Shown: positions 23,584-36,888 of the stretch, piece by piece
How positions within the stretch are numbered: the stretch's first letter is position 1
How the letters are laid out: each line of letters starts with the position of its first letter
Assembly (NCBI GenBank): GCA_002104985.1
Contig: MCGO01000084.1
Location: 109,806 to 173,805 of the forward strand
Length of the DNA: 64,000 nt
Direction of reading: 5' to 3'
Source of the DNA: Rhizoclosmatium globosum
Taxonomy: Eukaryota; Chytridiomycota; Chytridiomycetes; Chytridiales; Chytriomycetaceae
Program-made: the position numbers and the translations under genes
The notes under the pieces: model-generated
The model's input: the letters and a program-made list of their open reading frames with translations, nothing else
Databases searched by the model: none
Told to the model about the DNA's origin: nothing

Positions 23584-23590
23584 CGGTTAA

Positions 23591-24708
23591 ATATCGTTTC
23601 GCCTAACTGAGAAGTAGGGATGTCAAAGAATGTAAAGGAGAGTTGTCGCTTATGTAAAAAGGGTTGACAATTCTGAAAACAGGTGATTTTAAGCGATTTT
23701 CCATGTATATACATGTTTATTTATCATTTGTAGATCAATATTTGTTAAGCTATCGATAGCAGTCCTTGTGGCGTGAAAACAGAGGTTGAGTTGCACACAA
23801 ACTCAGTTGGCAACGTCCCACAACTTCATTTACAACTCCAGTGCAACAAGGCTTCTGTTGGTCCGATATTTATTCCCCGCAACCTCGAATCAAACTATCC
23901 AATATGCTACCTGACACATTCACCTTTTTCAAAAGTTTATCAACGACGCCTTTTATTTCTTTTCTGGAATTAGTAGTCTCCAGCATCAAGCGATTTGTTT
24001 GGCGTTGTGAACGGATTGATCCATTAGTACATTTGATGTTCTGAAGCTAATCTCTCAACGATATACTAAAAGCAACACGTCACCAATCCATTCAAGTACT
24101 CAAGGCTCCATCGAGCCCACGTTCTTCGTTTCAAATCCCTTACTCGAGTTTCGATAACTTAATCGAAACGAGCTGACGTGGATGTTTGCCGTCAGCCCCA
24201 TGTGTGTCTCAGGTGATATCTGGGGATGAAACAGCGTTTCAGAGGGGTAACAGTTGTACTCTTTTACTGCGTGGATCACGTTTCCACCCTCTCTTGCCAG
24301 ACATCCACCCACCACCAAATCACAGAGATTAAGTGTTGGAACGGAGGGACGGAAGGGGTGCCATCATCACTCGTCAGAAAACTTTTTCTCAAACCAGCGT
24401 TGTTGGAGCCACCCTTCGACAACCACCTTCTCAACCAGACCAACCAGCTTCAGTCGCCTACGAGCCGCCGCCTCCTCGTAGCCGCCCTTCTTCCGAACTA
24501 GAACTACTCACCTTCTCAGAGCCCCGCACAGCGTCAAACCAGTTACCCACCCACCTACCTAGTACCTCCTACCTCCTAGCCCTCCTCCTACTAGTACTAG
24601 CCCCGCCAACCACTCGTTCCAGCGTTTGCCCCTCGTTGGAACCCCGTCAACCTTTCAAAGCCCGAGCCGAGACCGATCCCGAGTGACTGTCCCGAGTGTA
24701 GATAGTTT
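23591..24708. other. Gene-free stretch, shared 5' region of divergent genes
   Basis: No exon-like frames with splice support. It separates the leftward bZIP gene from the rightward C2H2 gene and presumably holds both promoters. The part from 24480 to 24700 is C-rich (CTACCTCC-type repeats) and may be the 5' untranslated region of the C2H2 gene. Confidence 0.5.
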
Positions 24709-26230
24709 ATGTTCCAGGACCTTCTTGTTCCGTTTCCTGCGCAACTCGACCTTCTCTTTGTTGAAACAAACACAAACAACAACAACTCGTTTCCCTTTGG
24801 CTCTTCTGATTTTGACGGTGACGCTGCTGCTGCCTCTCCCTGCCCTTCGCTCGACTCGTTGACCACCCCGTTGCTTCTGGACTGCACAGACTTGTTTGAC
24901 TTTGTTGAGAAGCAATCTTGTGCCATGCCTGAACAGTCCCCCCTTCCATCTTCAACCTTCAAGGTTCCCTCTGCTATCCCTAGCAGGTATGTATTTAACC
25001 CCTTCCTTTTCTCTCTTTGTCTTCCATCACCTCAAGTCACGTGACTCCCAACCCTTATTTGAAATGTGGTCAAGTTGCTGCGCTTGCGGACTGTCAAAAT
25101 CTGTAAAATTTGTCTGCCAAAAACGCATATCAATCGAATCATCTCCTTTCCCCCTTTCCCGTTTCAGTCTGTTTTAAGAACCCTGTCGCTCACAAATGTC
25201 AACTCAACGCAGACTGGTTTCCGCTACTCCAACTATCGGAACTCCTGGGGACCTCGACTTCCTCTACCCTTCACCTTTTGAGTCCACACTTGACTTCAAC
25301 TTGGACCCAGTCTCGTTTGCTGCTGACCTTGCTTTTGCTGCTGCCATGACCCCACACATGAACAGTATGAGCAGCTTCTTGGCTCCATCTCCAATGATTG
25401 GCGGCTCCAACTCGTCTCCATTTGTTGCCTCTGCTGGTACTTTCCCAGACCCAGCTTTTACAAATGTTGGAGGTGCCTTGTTTGACGACTTCTCAATGAA
25501 CTCGGACGACTTTTCTGGACTCACTGGTGGCGAAGATTTCACTCTCTTTGATGACATTGGTTCCGGCGCCGTCTCATCTACTTCCACCCAGTCTCTATCT
25601 ACTCCATCAGCTCAGCAACTCGCCACTCCTATGCTTCCAATGACTGGTACTCCAATGATTCCACTCCAAGGCACTCCATTCATGGCATCCGCTTCTGCTT
25701 TCCCGGACCAACAAGGAAGCGGAAACGTGACCATCTCAATGGAGGATTTGACCGCCTTGCTCCAGCTTGCCAACAACAAGAACGTCAACTTGGGTGCCCA
25801 GAACCTCGCCCTCCTGCAGCAACAACTATCTGCCGCCTCTAACAGTGTTGCTCCAGCTGCTGGTCCTTCCAAAGCCTTTGACCTTCGCCACAAGGCCGGC
25901 GGTAAAGCTGAACAAGCTCCCCGTCGTCGTCCAAGCAAGTTCTACACTTGTTCCTTCCCCAACTGTGGCAAACAGTTCACCCGCGCCTTCAACCTCAAGA
26001 CCCACGAACAGACCCACGACGTTGACAGACCTCGTGACTTTGTCTGTGAAGAACCAGGATGCGGAAAGACGTTTGTGAGAATCCACGACTTGTCTCGACA
26101 TGCCGTTGCACACGATCAGTCCAAATGGCACTTCTGCGGTACCTGTAACCGCGGATTTGCTCGTATCGATGCGTTGAAGAGACATGAGAAGAGTACCGCT
26201 TCTTGCCGTGGGGACGAAGTTGTTGCATGA
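24709..26230 (+). CDS. C2H2 zinc-finger transcription factor with long acidic/Ser-rich N-terminus
   Basis: The C-terminus carries three fingers: CSFPNCGKQF...LKTHEQTH, CEEPGCGKTF...LSRHAVAH and CGTCNRGF...LKRHEKSTASC, the last one ending in Cys instead of His. The fingers have the C-x4-C spacing and the FTRAFNLKTHEQTH style typical of fungal regulators. The 280 residues before them are rich in Asp, Phe, Ser, Thr and Pro (DDFSMNSDDFSGL, FTLFDDIG), the usual look of an activation domain. The best model joins 24709-24986 to 25213-26230 and gives 431 residues in frame (SR/LVSATPT). An ATG at 25196 would give a single-exon form of 344 residues and cannot be excluded. A long T-rich 3' region follows. 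Confidence 0.85.
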
Positions 26231-26785
26231 ATGTCTCCATCCTCTGCCATATTCAATCAATGTTGGGATTTGTAGTCTCCCTCATTCTCCTCTGTCCTCC
26301 TCTACTAGTGTGTTCCGCTGCCTCAGATCCATATTACCATTTAGTTTATCTACGTCTGCTGTCTCTGCCTTGTGATTCAGCCACTTTCCACTGCTACTTC
26401 TACTACTATTGGTGTCTACTTACCATAATATCTGGATCTGTCTCTTTGCGCTATCTTCACAGCTGCAGCCTTCTTTCAAAAAAATTCAAAAAACTGCTAC
26501 TCACTTTGGGAACCCTTTTTGTTTCTGTCTCTGATGAAAAGACCCAAAATCTTCGTTCCTTTTCCCTTGTTCTTCGTTTTTCTTTGCTCCTCTTACTCTC
26601 TTCAGCTGGGTTTGAGTTTGACGCACCATTTGATTCCCTTCCTTGTATTTGGTTTGTGAAGGAACCTTTTGGGACTTTTTTTTTTTTGTTTTTTGGATAT
26701 AGAGAATATAGTGTGTTTGTCCAATTTCTTTGTAAATCTTTTTGAAGTGAATCTCTTTATGGGTGATACAATCAAGGTTGTAATA

Positions 26786-28705
26786 ATGAGATTCCATTGG
26801 ACCTTAGTTGCCCTTACCACACCAGTGAACTCCCTCACAAGTACAGCTTCAGTGTCTGTACTTTCAACGTTCTTTCCAACACCAACAACACCAAACGCGA
26901 CAACAACTTCTTCATCACTCTGCATTTGCGCCACATCCACGCCAGCACCAACACCAACTCTCCTTGCATACTATGGCGGCGCCGTTCTTGCAAATGTCGA
27001 AGTCACCCCTATTTTCTACGGTGTCAGTCAATCATTCGTGAAAGACATTATCGCGTATTATAATCTCCTCGTAAACTCCACATACATGGACTTTTTTGAA
27101 CAATACAACACCCCCACACAAGCAATTGGACGCGGGAAAGTTGTTGGATCGTATATTGAGCGGAACGTCACAAAACTTGGTGTGTGGGAAGATGATATTG
27201 ACGTGCAATCATATATTCGGTATTATCAACATCCATCATTTCCACCGAATACTAACACACATTAAAAAAAAGCGACTTGATAACAACCGGCGTCTTAACC
27301 CCAAACTCAAACTCATACTACCCAATCCACTTCAACCCAAACATCACAGTCACAGCCGGATCCGAAACAAGTTGCGTAACTTTTGCAGGGTACCACTCTA
27401 TATTCTACGCCGCCGACGTGGCGCAGTCGGTTACAAGCGTTCCATATGGCGTTATTCCAGACTGCACAAACGGCACAAGCCTGCCAGACCTGCTCTCCCC
27501 CATCAGCCACGAACTCGCCGAAGCCGTTACAGACCCGGGGTGTGGAGACGGGTGGATACACCCGGACGCTGGAGAGGTTGGTGACGTTTGTGCGTGGATG
27601 GATGGAACGATTGTGGATGATGTGGGGAGGAAGTGGGTTGCTCAACTTGAGTGGAGTAATGTTGATCAGAGGTGTGAGATTGGGAAACCTGTTGGTGTGT
27701 ATAACGTTACGGTTCCGGATGGTAGTAGTGTGTCTGTGAATACGAATCAGTTTTTGGTGAAGTACGCGGGAGGTCCGTTGATTCGGAATGTCGAAATGTG
27801 TGTTTGTGCAACTTGTCCGGGTGCTTTTTTTGACTGACTTGTGTTTCGATTTTAGAACGCCAATCTTTTTGGGTCCAAATGTAACGTACAAGAACGAAAT
27901 GGTTCAGTATTATAATTACATTGTCACGTCCGCATATATGGACATCTTCTCCGAATACAGCACCAAGAACTACACAATTGGACGTGGTATAGCGTTACCA
28001 CCCTACACGGACCCTATCACCAACTCCACCATCGACGTAGCAACAACAATCCCATCATACATCCGCTCTCTAATCATAAAAGGAACCCTCAAACCAACCA
28101 ACAACAGTTTCTACGCGTTACACATATCACCCAACATCACCGTAACAAACAACTCAGCTCCATTATGTCCCTCCTATTGCGCGTATACAAAGGCTATTTA
28201 CATTGGAGATATCTTCAAGACGGTTAAATACGTTATTTACAGTGTTGTGCCGGACCAGACTGGGGATTGTAGCAGCCGGTGCGGTGTCTCTGTGAATGGA
28301 CTGTATAACCTGCAAAGCTTGTCTTCAAGTCAACTGGTATCCGCAATTACAAACGGTGGAGTAGGGTATGCCATGGTTGGTTGGTATGGTGAGGATACAG
28401 GAGGACTTGCGGATGTATGCATGTGGCAGCAGTATCCGTTTTATGACTCGGATCATAAGGCGCCGTACGTTGTAAATCGGGTTTGGAGTAATGCGCTTCA
28501 GACTTGTGTTGGGTCTGGGAGCAGTTTGTCTACTTCAACTTCATCCACAGGAAGTACTGCTACTACTCCAGCCTCCATACCAACAACGACATTGGTTTCG
28601 ACTAAAACTGGGGTTTCTTTGTCTTCGTCTTTCCCGGTTACAACTAAAACGCTTACTTCGCCTTCATCTCTTACTGTATCAACGGCTTCAACTTCAAAGA
28701 AGTAA
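26786..28705 (+). CDS. Secreted EXORDIUM/PHI-1-like protein with two tandem domains
   Basis: Three exons, 26786-27219, 27273-27797 and 27856-28705, give 602 residues. Each half begins with a YYGG/YAGGP motif followed by VEVTPIFYG or VEITPIFLG, and each has IGRG, SYIR, an NITVT segment and a final W-S-N-x5-C, so the protein is an internal duplication. The first half has LISHELAEAVTDP, then a GDVCAWMDG segment. This matches the His-Glu-containing VxHELAE...DLC region of plant EXORDIUM/PHI-1 proteins. The second half has SSSQLVSAIT at the same place and keeps only DVCMW. A Thr/Pro/Ser-rich N-terminal region and a 60-residue Ser/Thr-rich tail suggest O-glycosylation at the cell surface. The signal peptide is weak by eye. 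Biochemical function is unknown. Confidence 0.75.
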
Positions 28706-29317
28706 CAAATATGAGAGAAATATATAATATAGTTATACGCGTTGGTGTCGAGTTTTTACTGTGTTTATTTAAGACATTGAAACGACGGAACCCTCATTAA
28801 ATCAAGATAAAATGCCTTTTCGAGTTGGGGATTTCGGACGAAGATTCCAAGTTAGAGTTTAACAACACCTACGATGACAACATTGTTATTCAGAATCTGG
28901 TGCACACTACACCAACAGTAATCGGATGTCTTTCCGAGCTGAATGGCCTCGGCGAAGAGGGCGTCAAGTTGTTATTGGTGTGGAGGGAGGCTGTTCGAAA
29001 ATGCCTAAGAGTCATTCCCACTGAGGGACTCCAACAATTCAATTGGATGAAGAATTGAACATAAATGGAAACCCCAAAATTAAAATGAATCATAAATAAA
29101 TACGGTCAAAGAATGAAGAACGAATACAGAAACAATGTACAAAACACTTCAATGGTATACAGGGTATAAGTGTGTAAATGTACGCGTTTCTGATTGCTTA
29201 TTCATTCCCAAATATGACCAACTTTATTGACCACTAAATAAAAATAACTCCATCCAGTCCTATACCCAGCAAAAATGATTAAAAAAACGAATATAATTAC
29301 CACACCATAGCAGTGCT
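28706..29317. other. Intergenic region with one unassigned open frame
   Basis: A frame at about 28825-29058 on the plus strand (ending NWMKN) is open for 77 codons but begins without ATG and has no neighbouring exon I can join. It may be a fragment. The rest is AT-rich and contains the convergent 3' ends of the EXORDIUM-like gene and CAD. Confidence 0.35.
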
Positions 29318-32300
29318 TTAACCGGAGCGTCCCAACACGAGCAACAAGAGAGCCATTCTCACAATCAAACCGTAACGCATCTGTCTGAAGTAGGCGGCTC
29401 GTTGGTCAAAGTCAACCTCAGGGTCAATTTCATTGACACGCGGCAGTGGGTGCATGACAATCATGTGCTCCTTAGCAGTTCGCATCACCTTGTTGTTGAT
29501 GACATATGATCCCAAGACACGCTCGTACTCGGCAATATCTGTAAATCGCTCCTTTTGGATACGAGTGACATACAGCACATCAGTGTTGGCCATGACTTCT
29601 TCCAAGTGAGTGGTTTCGAAGCACTTGACACCATTCTTGCGGGCAATCTCCTTGACTTCGGCAGGGAGGGACAGACTAGCTGGAGCAACCAAGTTGATCT
29701 TGACGTCGTATTGAGAAACAAGTTTGACAAGAGAGTGGACGGTACGGCCGTGCTTCAAGTCTCCAACCATGGTGATGGTAAGTCCATTGATGGTTCCCAT
29801 CTCTTCACGGATAGTGTAAGCATCGAGGAACGCCTGAGTTGGGTGTTCTCCAATACCGTCTCCGGCGTTGATGACAGGAATCTGACTGAACTTGGCAGCA
29901 ACCTTGGCACTTCCTGGCTCTGGGTGACGAATCACAAGAGCGTCTCCGTAAGAAGCAAGAGTACGAACAGTGTCACTCAAGCTCTCTCCCTTTGCAACAG
30001 AGGACGTGATTTGGTCAATGCAAACAACGGAACCTCCCAATCGCAACATGGCAGCTTCGAAGGAACTTGATGTTCTGGTACTGGCTTCATAGAAAGCAGA
30101 GCACAGCACCTTTCCAGCAAGCAATGGAATAGATCCCCGACGGTCGACAATTGTTCTCAACTCTTGAGCAACTCCGAACAAGACGTGCAAGTCGTTACGG
30201 TTGAACTGTGAGACAGAAACAACATGCTTCTTGTAGAATGGTGACTGCGAAGTCAACTTAGACAAAGAGCTAAAAATTGTAATATTAGAAAACATGAACA
30301 CAATTTGTAAGTCTTACCTTGGAACAGTCGCGATGTATCCTGAACCGAAGTAATCAATGTTCTTGTTGTCCTCACCCTCCAAGTCAGTAGCAAGCTCCTT
30401 CACATTGGCGAAAGCGGCACCTTGCATCAAACCACCCGATGCCAACTGAGCACCGTCAAAGGCGGTAGTACGGATTGGAGACTTAAGCGAAGTAGCGTCA
30501 ATACCCTGCAAAAGAGTACCGCGTCTGTTGGCAGGAGTCTGTGCAACAGGAGTCTTGAGAACGTTCTTGGTAGCAACAGAAATGTCACGACCAGTTCCTT
30601 CTCCAAAGAACTGTCCATCCAAGTAAATAGTGCTTCCTCGAAGAACAACACGGTTCACGGATCCCATCAATGTCTTTCCAGCAAATGGAGTCCATTTTCC
30701 AAAGGTCTCGGATAAAGTCACGACAACAGCCCTGTCGATTTCAACCTCAATGTAAGTCTCAATCTGCTCAGGAATGTTAAAGAGCAATCTTGGGTTGGTG
30801 TTAAGTCTCAAGACAATGTCGTCAATGGTGAGCTTTCCGTCAGCGACGGCAGTCAACAAGAGAGGCAAGGCTTCGTCCAAACCAGCAGTAGCGCTTGGAG
30901 CTGGAACGTTCTTGTCAGCCGCAGCAGCAGACTTCCAGATGGCGTATGGCAGAGATCCAACACTGAAACAGTCGATAGACTCCAAGTTATCCCACAAAGC
31001 AACAACATCCTCCGGAGTAGCAAGGGCGGAACATTGGGGGAACTCCTTCTTGGACAAAAACAACGCGTGGATGTTGACATCACAAGAAACAGCATCACCC
31101 TTCTCCTTCGCCAAAGCAATCAACGAAATGTCCTCCTTAGTAGAAACACCAGTGATGTGGATAGATCGCTTGTGCAAGTTGGCCAAGTACAAAACTGACG
31201 CCAAGTCAGCTCCAGAAGCGGCAGCAACAAGAGGAACGTCTGAAGGCCATGATTTGAAGTGAGTCAACAACTCCAACACGTTCAAAGACGAAGAAGCTCC
31301 ATTTTGAATCTGCAATGACGCACAGTCAGCACCAGCGGCAACGGCAGCGACAGCGTTATCGGCAACACCAGCAACACTCAAAGTGTAATCACAACGTGGT
31401 CCTCCAGCGCGAGAGTTGTTCTGAGCCAAAGCCAAAGTGAGCTTGTCCTTCACCAACCCAGACGCAGAGTTACAAACGGTAGTGAAACCACCAGTAACAG
31501 CTGCACGACTAATGGCAGCAAACTCGTTGGTAGCATGGGTGTGGTCCGCCTTAGGTCCCAACACTCCAGGGAAGTAGTTGGAAACATTGACAAGGCCTGG
31601 AAGAGTAACACTCTTGGTGTTGGTCTGGTAATCGTTGCTCGAAACCTCAAACTCAGTTCCACGGGAAAGAGCCTCAACAAACAACTTGGCGCACTTGATG
31701 TTGGTGATCAATGGAATGGCAAAGTCGACAGCCATACGACGAGTCTTGTATCCACGAGAGACATACGAAGCTGGTCGACGGAATCGGTTCTTGGATGGCA
31801 AGTTGATGTACAAGTCAATCATGTCGTTGGCCAAGTGCTGGTCCAAGTTGTGTTCGTTGGTAGCCTTTCCGTCTTCGTCCTCATCAATAGACAACAAAGT
31901 CTTGACAGGAATGTCGTGCTCCTGAATAAAGTCGGCAGTACCGGCCGTAGCAAAGAGAGCAAAGCCCATTTCGTGGAGCTTGCGGACAGATGGCAAGAAC
32001 TCCAACTTCTCCTTGAAACTTCCCATCGACAACAAAATGTTCTTCTTAGGGAGAACGAAAGTAGTCGCCAAAAGTCCCTTCAAGTAAGCTTCGTACTTGT
32101 CCTTTCCGAAACAAGCGACTTCTCCAGTCGACGCCATTTCGACACCCAAAACTGGGTCAGCACCAGACAAACGAGAGAAAGAGAACTGTGGAACTTTGAC
32201 AGCGACATGGTTAGCTGGCAAGTCGTACTTGGGGTAAGCTTCAAATGGCAAACCAGCCATAGCAAGAGTCGCCATCTCAATCAAATCAACTCCAAGAACC

Positions 32301-35300
32301 TTGGACACGAATGGGAAACTACGCGATGCACGCAAGTTACACTCAATAATCTTGATTTCATTGTTCTTGGCAATGAACTGAATGTTGAGAGGTCCAGTTG
32401 CGTTCAAGGCGTTCGCAACCTTGGCAGTTGCAATTTCAATCTTGCGAACAGTCTCAGGATCCAAATCTTGTGGTGGAAGAACCAAAGTGGCGTCTCCAGA
32501 GTGAACTCCAGCGTTCTCAACGTGCTCGGAAATAACGTGCATGACAAGCTTTCCTCCAACAGCCACAGCATCCATCTCAATTTCCTTCGCTTCTTCGATA
32601 AACTTGGAAATAACGACTGGGTATTCACGAGAGACATTCACAGCCATCTCCAAGAAACTCTTCAAGTCAGCTGGAGAGTAAACAACGTTCATAGCTGCTC
32701 CAGACAAAACGTAGGAAGGACGGACCAACACTGGGTATCCAACCTTGTCACAGAAAACATGCGCCTCATCAATAGAAGTCAACTCCTTCCACAATGGCTG
32801 ATCAACACCAATCTTGTCACACATACGAGAGAATTTGTATCGGTTCTCGGCAGAATCAATCATTTCAGGCGATGTTCCGAGAATCTTGACATTCTCACGG
32901 TGCAATGGCAAGGCAATGTTGTTTGGAGTCTGTCCTCCCATAGAAACAATCACACCCTCAGCGTTCTCAAGTTCATAAATATCGAGGATTCTCTCCAAGG
33001 TCAACTGCTCAAAGTAAAGTCTATCGGCTTCATCGTAATCAGTAGACACTGTCTCTGGGTTGTAGTTGATCATGATAGTCTTGATTTTGTTGGCACGAAG
33101 AGTACGGATAGAACGGACAGCACACCAATCAAACTCGACTGAAGATCCAATACGGTAAACTCCAGATCCGAGAACCATAATTCCCTTGTCGTTGAACTCA
33201 ACGTCGTGCTCCATCGCACTGTAAGTCATGTACAAGTAGTTGGTGAAACATGGGAACTCAGCGGCAACTATTTTACATTATCAGTATTGTGACAATGTCA
33301 AGCAAAAGTACAAACCAGTATCAATCTGCTTCACGAATGGAGTAATACCCTGATCCACTCTCAACTTTCTGACCGCAAGCTCAGAAGTTCCAATAGCAAG
33401 TCCAATTTGACGATCAGACATACCAACTTGCTTAGCAGCACGCAAAAGCGAGAAAGGCAAGTCCTGAGCAGTGTGCTTGGCAAGAGCCTTGTCAGTGTTG
33501 ACAATGTTTTGCAACTTGTACAAGAACCACTTGTCGATGCTAGTCATGTCGTGGATCTTGTCAACAGAGTAGCCCTTGTGCAAAGCGTTGGCGATGGCAA
33601 AGACACGTTGGTCAGATGGGTTCTTGAGCTCCTCATCAATGTTCTCAATGTACTTATTCTAAACGAGGAATCAGAACTTTTTCACACGCCAAACTGAAGA
33701 AAAAAAAGTGCAAACCTGAGAGAATCCAGTGAAAGAGTACTCGACATTTCGGATAGCCTTCTGGAAAGTCTCCTCAAAGTTTCGTCCAACACTCATCACT
33801 TCACCAACACTCTTCATCTGAGAAGAAATCTTGGTGCTGACACGGTTGAACTTCTTTAAGTCCCAACGTGGGATCTTGACGACAACGTAATCCAAACTTG
33901 GCTCGAAGCAAGCAATAGTTTTTTTGGTGACGTTGTTCTTGACTTCAGTGAGAGGGATGTTGAGACCGAGCTTGGCAGCGACAAAGGCGAGTGGGTATCC
34001 TGTCGCTTTGGAAGCCAATGCAGAACTTCTACTGAGACGAGCGTTGACTTCGATAATGCAGTACTCCTTGGAGTGTGGGTTCAACGCGTATTGGATGTTA
34101 CACTCTCCAATGACACCGAGGTGACGAATCACATTGACGGCGGTACGACGAAGCATCATGTAGTCATCGTCAGAAAGAGTTTGAGAGGGAGCAACAACAA
34201 TCGAGTCTCCAGTGTGAATACCGAGAGGGTCAAAGTTCTAACAACTTCATCAGTCACAGTCTCATGCGAATTGCAAATAAACAAGCTCACCTCCATGTTA
34301 CAAACAGTAATACAGTTATCCTGACAATCTCTGACAACCTCATACTCGACTTCTTTCCATCCCTTCATGGACTTCTCCACAAGAACTTGAGGACTAGTAG
34401 CGAACGCACGTCCACAAAGCTCACGCAACTCAGCCTCGTTTGCAACGAAACCAGATCCAAGACCTCCCAAAGCATAGGCGGCACGGACAATAAGTGGGTA
34501 ACCAATCTGGTTTGCAGCAGCAAGAGCTTCTTCGAAAGTAGTAGCAGAAGCAGACTGAGCACACTTTTCACCAATTTGCTCCATGTGTTGGGCAAAGAGC
34601 TCACGGTCTTCAGTGATTTCAATGGTGTGGATTGGTGTTCCGAGGACAGTTACACCAAGACCGGCGAATTCGTCCTTCATCTTGACTCCGACGTTGAGAG
34701 CAGTTTGTCCACCGAATGTACAGTAGATACCTTAATGGGAAGTTAGTCTCAAAATGTACAGATGAAAAAAAGGAACAAACCATCTGGCTTCTCGTGCTTG
34801 ATGACCTTACGAACAAAGTCTGGAGTGACTGGAAGGAAGTAGACCTTGTCAGCGAGACCCTTGGAGGTCTGAATAGTGGCGATGTTTGGGTTGATGAGAA
34901 TGGTGTAGATGCCTTCCTCCTTGAGAGCCTTGATAGCCTACATAACCGAAAAGGATCAATTAGTCATGATGAACTTGAACAGGTTAAAAACATACCTGAG
35001 AACCAGAGTAATCAAATTCACCAGCCTGTCCAATAGACAAACCACCCGATCCAAGAACCAAGACCTTCTTTGGTCGTAACCGTGGTGGAGCTTCTGGCTT
35101 AGTTTCTCTCACAAGAGGAACAAGCTTTCCAGCAACACGACAAGCCTTGACACTGTCGATGAAACGGTCAAACAAAAACTCAGTGTCCCATGGACCTGGA
35201 GTTGACTCTGGGTGGAACTGGACACTGAAGTATGGAAGCTCGCTGTGTGCGATACCTTCGTTGGAGCCATCGTTGGCGTTGACGAAGAGTTCGTACCATC

Positions 35301-36589
35301 CTGGTTGGAGGGTTGGAATGTCGACACAGTAACTGTATGAAGAGGTTCAGATTTCGCAGACCATGATTATAATGAAAAATGGACTCACCCGTGGTTCTGA
35401 GAAGTGATGTAACAACGGCCATTGTCCAAGTTTGTGCAAGGGATGTTGTGACCACGGTTTCCGAAAGGCATCTTCTTGGTCTGTGCACCAGAGGCAAGGG
35501 CCATGATTTGGTGACCAAGACAGATACCAAAGATTGGGTGAGACTTCTTTTGCTGCAGTTGACGAATGTTCTCAATAGTTGCAGCAACAACAGTTGGGTC
35601 ACCAGGTCCGTTGGAGATAAAAACTCCATCAAAGTTTGCAACATCAGCAAGGATATTGTAGTCCCATGGAACAACCTTGACAGTCATTCCTCGCTTGGTA
35701 AAGCATCTGATTTGGTTGAACTTCATACCAACGTCAATGGCAAGAACAGTGTATGGCTTTCCATCAGGGCGCAACAAGCGCTTATCTTTTGGAGGTTCGT
35801 AGACGATAGGAGTCTTTGTGGAAACCTCAGCAACAAGGTTTCTGGTGTTTGGGTCGTGCCAAGGAAGGTTTGACAAGTGAGAAGCCCACTCGGGGAGGTC
35901 CAAGTCCTCGCCCTTTCCAACAAGCGTCTTTGGAAACAGAATCTTTGAGAGAATAGAACCGTTTACACGAATGCGCTTTGTCAGAGCACGCGTGTCGATG
36001 CCGCTGAGGGCAGGAACCTTGTTCTGCTTGAGCCAGACGGACAGTGATGAAGAGGCCAGGTAGTGGGCAAAGTCGTCCGAGTACTGGCCGACAATGAGAC
36101 CGGCAATGTGGATCTGTCTCGATTCAAAGTAGAGAGGAAGGTTGTTCAATGTCTTGTCCACCTCTTCGCGCGAGGGCACTCCGTAGTTTCCAACGAGCGG
36201 GAAGGTGATCACGAGGATCTGGCCACGGTACGACGGATCCGTGAGCGATTCCGGATAACCGACCATTCCTGTTTCCGATCGGAGTCGAAGTTGAAGTTGA
36301 AGTTGAAGTGCACGTCAGCGAATGCTCTCTCTCTCTCACCCAAAACAACACCAACAACAACAACAACACACTCACCCGTCTGAAACACAAGTTCGCCCGC
36401 AACCGACGCGCCTTCAAATCCAAACGAAACACCTTCAAAGGCCTCGCCCGTCTTGAGCATCAACGTGGCAATCGTCGAACCACCCGCGTTCGGCTTGGCT
36501 TCGATGGCGGAGAACGGCCCGGGCTGTGCCTTCTTGGCGAGGAGAACCTCAGAGGCCGATGGCTGAAGTGTTGGTGGAGTTGCCGCCAT
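29318..36589 (-). CDS. URA2: CAD/URA2: glutamine-dependent carbamoyl-phosphate synthetase, dihydroorotase-like domain, aspartate carbamoyltransferase
   Basis: This enzyme carries out the first two steps of pyrimidine synthesis in the cytosol. Nine exons (36376-36589, 35389-36268, 34996-35332, 34781-34937, 34291-34730, 33716-34237, 33316-33658, 30318-33267, 29318-30269) sum to 6795 bases, 2264 residues, as usual for the family. Domains in order: glutamine amidotransferase with [10 protein letters not shown] and the nucleophile motif GICLGHQ; the two ATP-grasp halves of the synthetase ([19 protein letters not shown] at its start); a dihydroorotase-like domain; and aspartate carbamoyltransferase with [11 protein letters not shown] and [10 protein letters not shown]. 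The dihydroorotase-like domain reads [12 protein letters not shown] where active enzymes have an HxH metal pair, so it is expected to be inactive, as in yeast Ura2. A separate dihydroorotase gene should exist elsewhere. Intron 1 contains a GAAGTT tandem repeat. No frameshifts are seen. Confidence 0.97.
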
Positions 36590-36888
36590 TGTCTGTTGCT
36601 CCTCCTTTTCAGGAGAAAGAAAAAAAAGAAAGAGGAAGAAGGTGAATCGATAGCGAAAATCTCCGTTTACAAAAGAGTTTGATTAAATCGGAATGAAGAC
36701 AGCGCTGCTATCACTTGCCTGTCGGTAGCTACAGGTGCGGGACCAGGTTAAGTTCCATGTGTCAAGAGAAGCTGTCAAACTGGAAGGGGCACTGCACAGT
36801 CACACAAATCTTATCAACCTCTCTTTTTTTATCTTTGCTCTTTGCTACCACTCGAAATCCCATTACAAACTCTATCCTACGATTCCTA

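Larger units (their letters stand above)
20085..23590. repeat. Tandem duplication of about 2.2 kb carrying the bZIP gene
   Basis: The start codons are 2193 bases apart, the stops 2170, and a shared 3' flank block 2154. The conserved first exon, intron position and leucine zipper show one duplicated segment, while the Pro/Tyr-rich C-terminal halves have diverged considerably. Both copies point left. Confidence 0.75.

Noticed and set aside
29555..30070. 171-codon plus-strand open frame over the ATCase exon
   Set aside because: Antisense to a well-conserved enzyme domain.
31535..33142. 535-codon open frame on the plus strand
   Set aside because: It lies antisense within the largest CAD exon, has no recognisable domain, and is a by-product of codon usage there.
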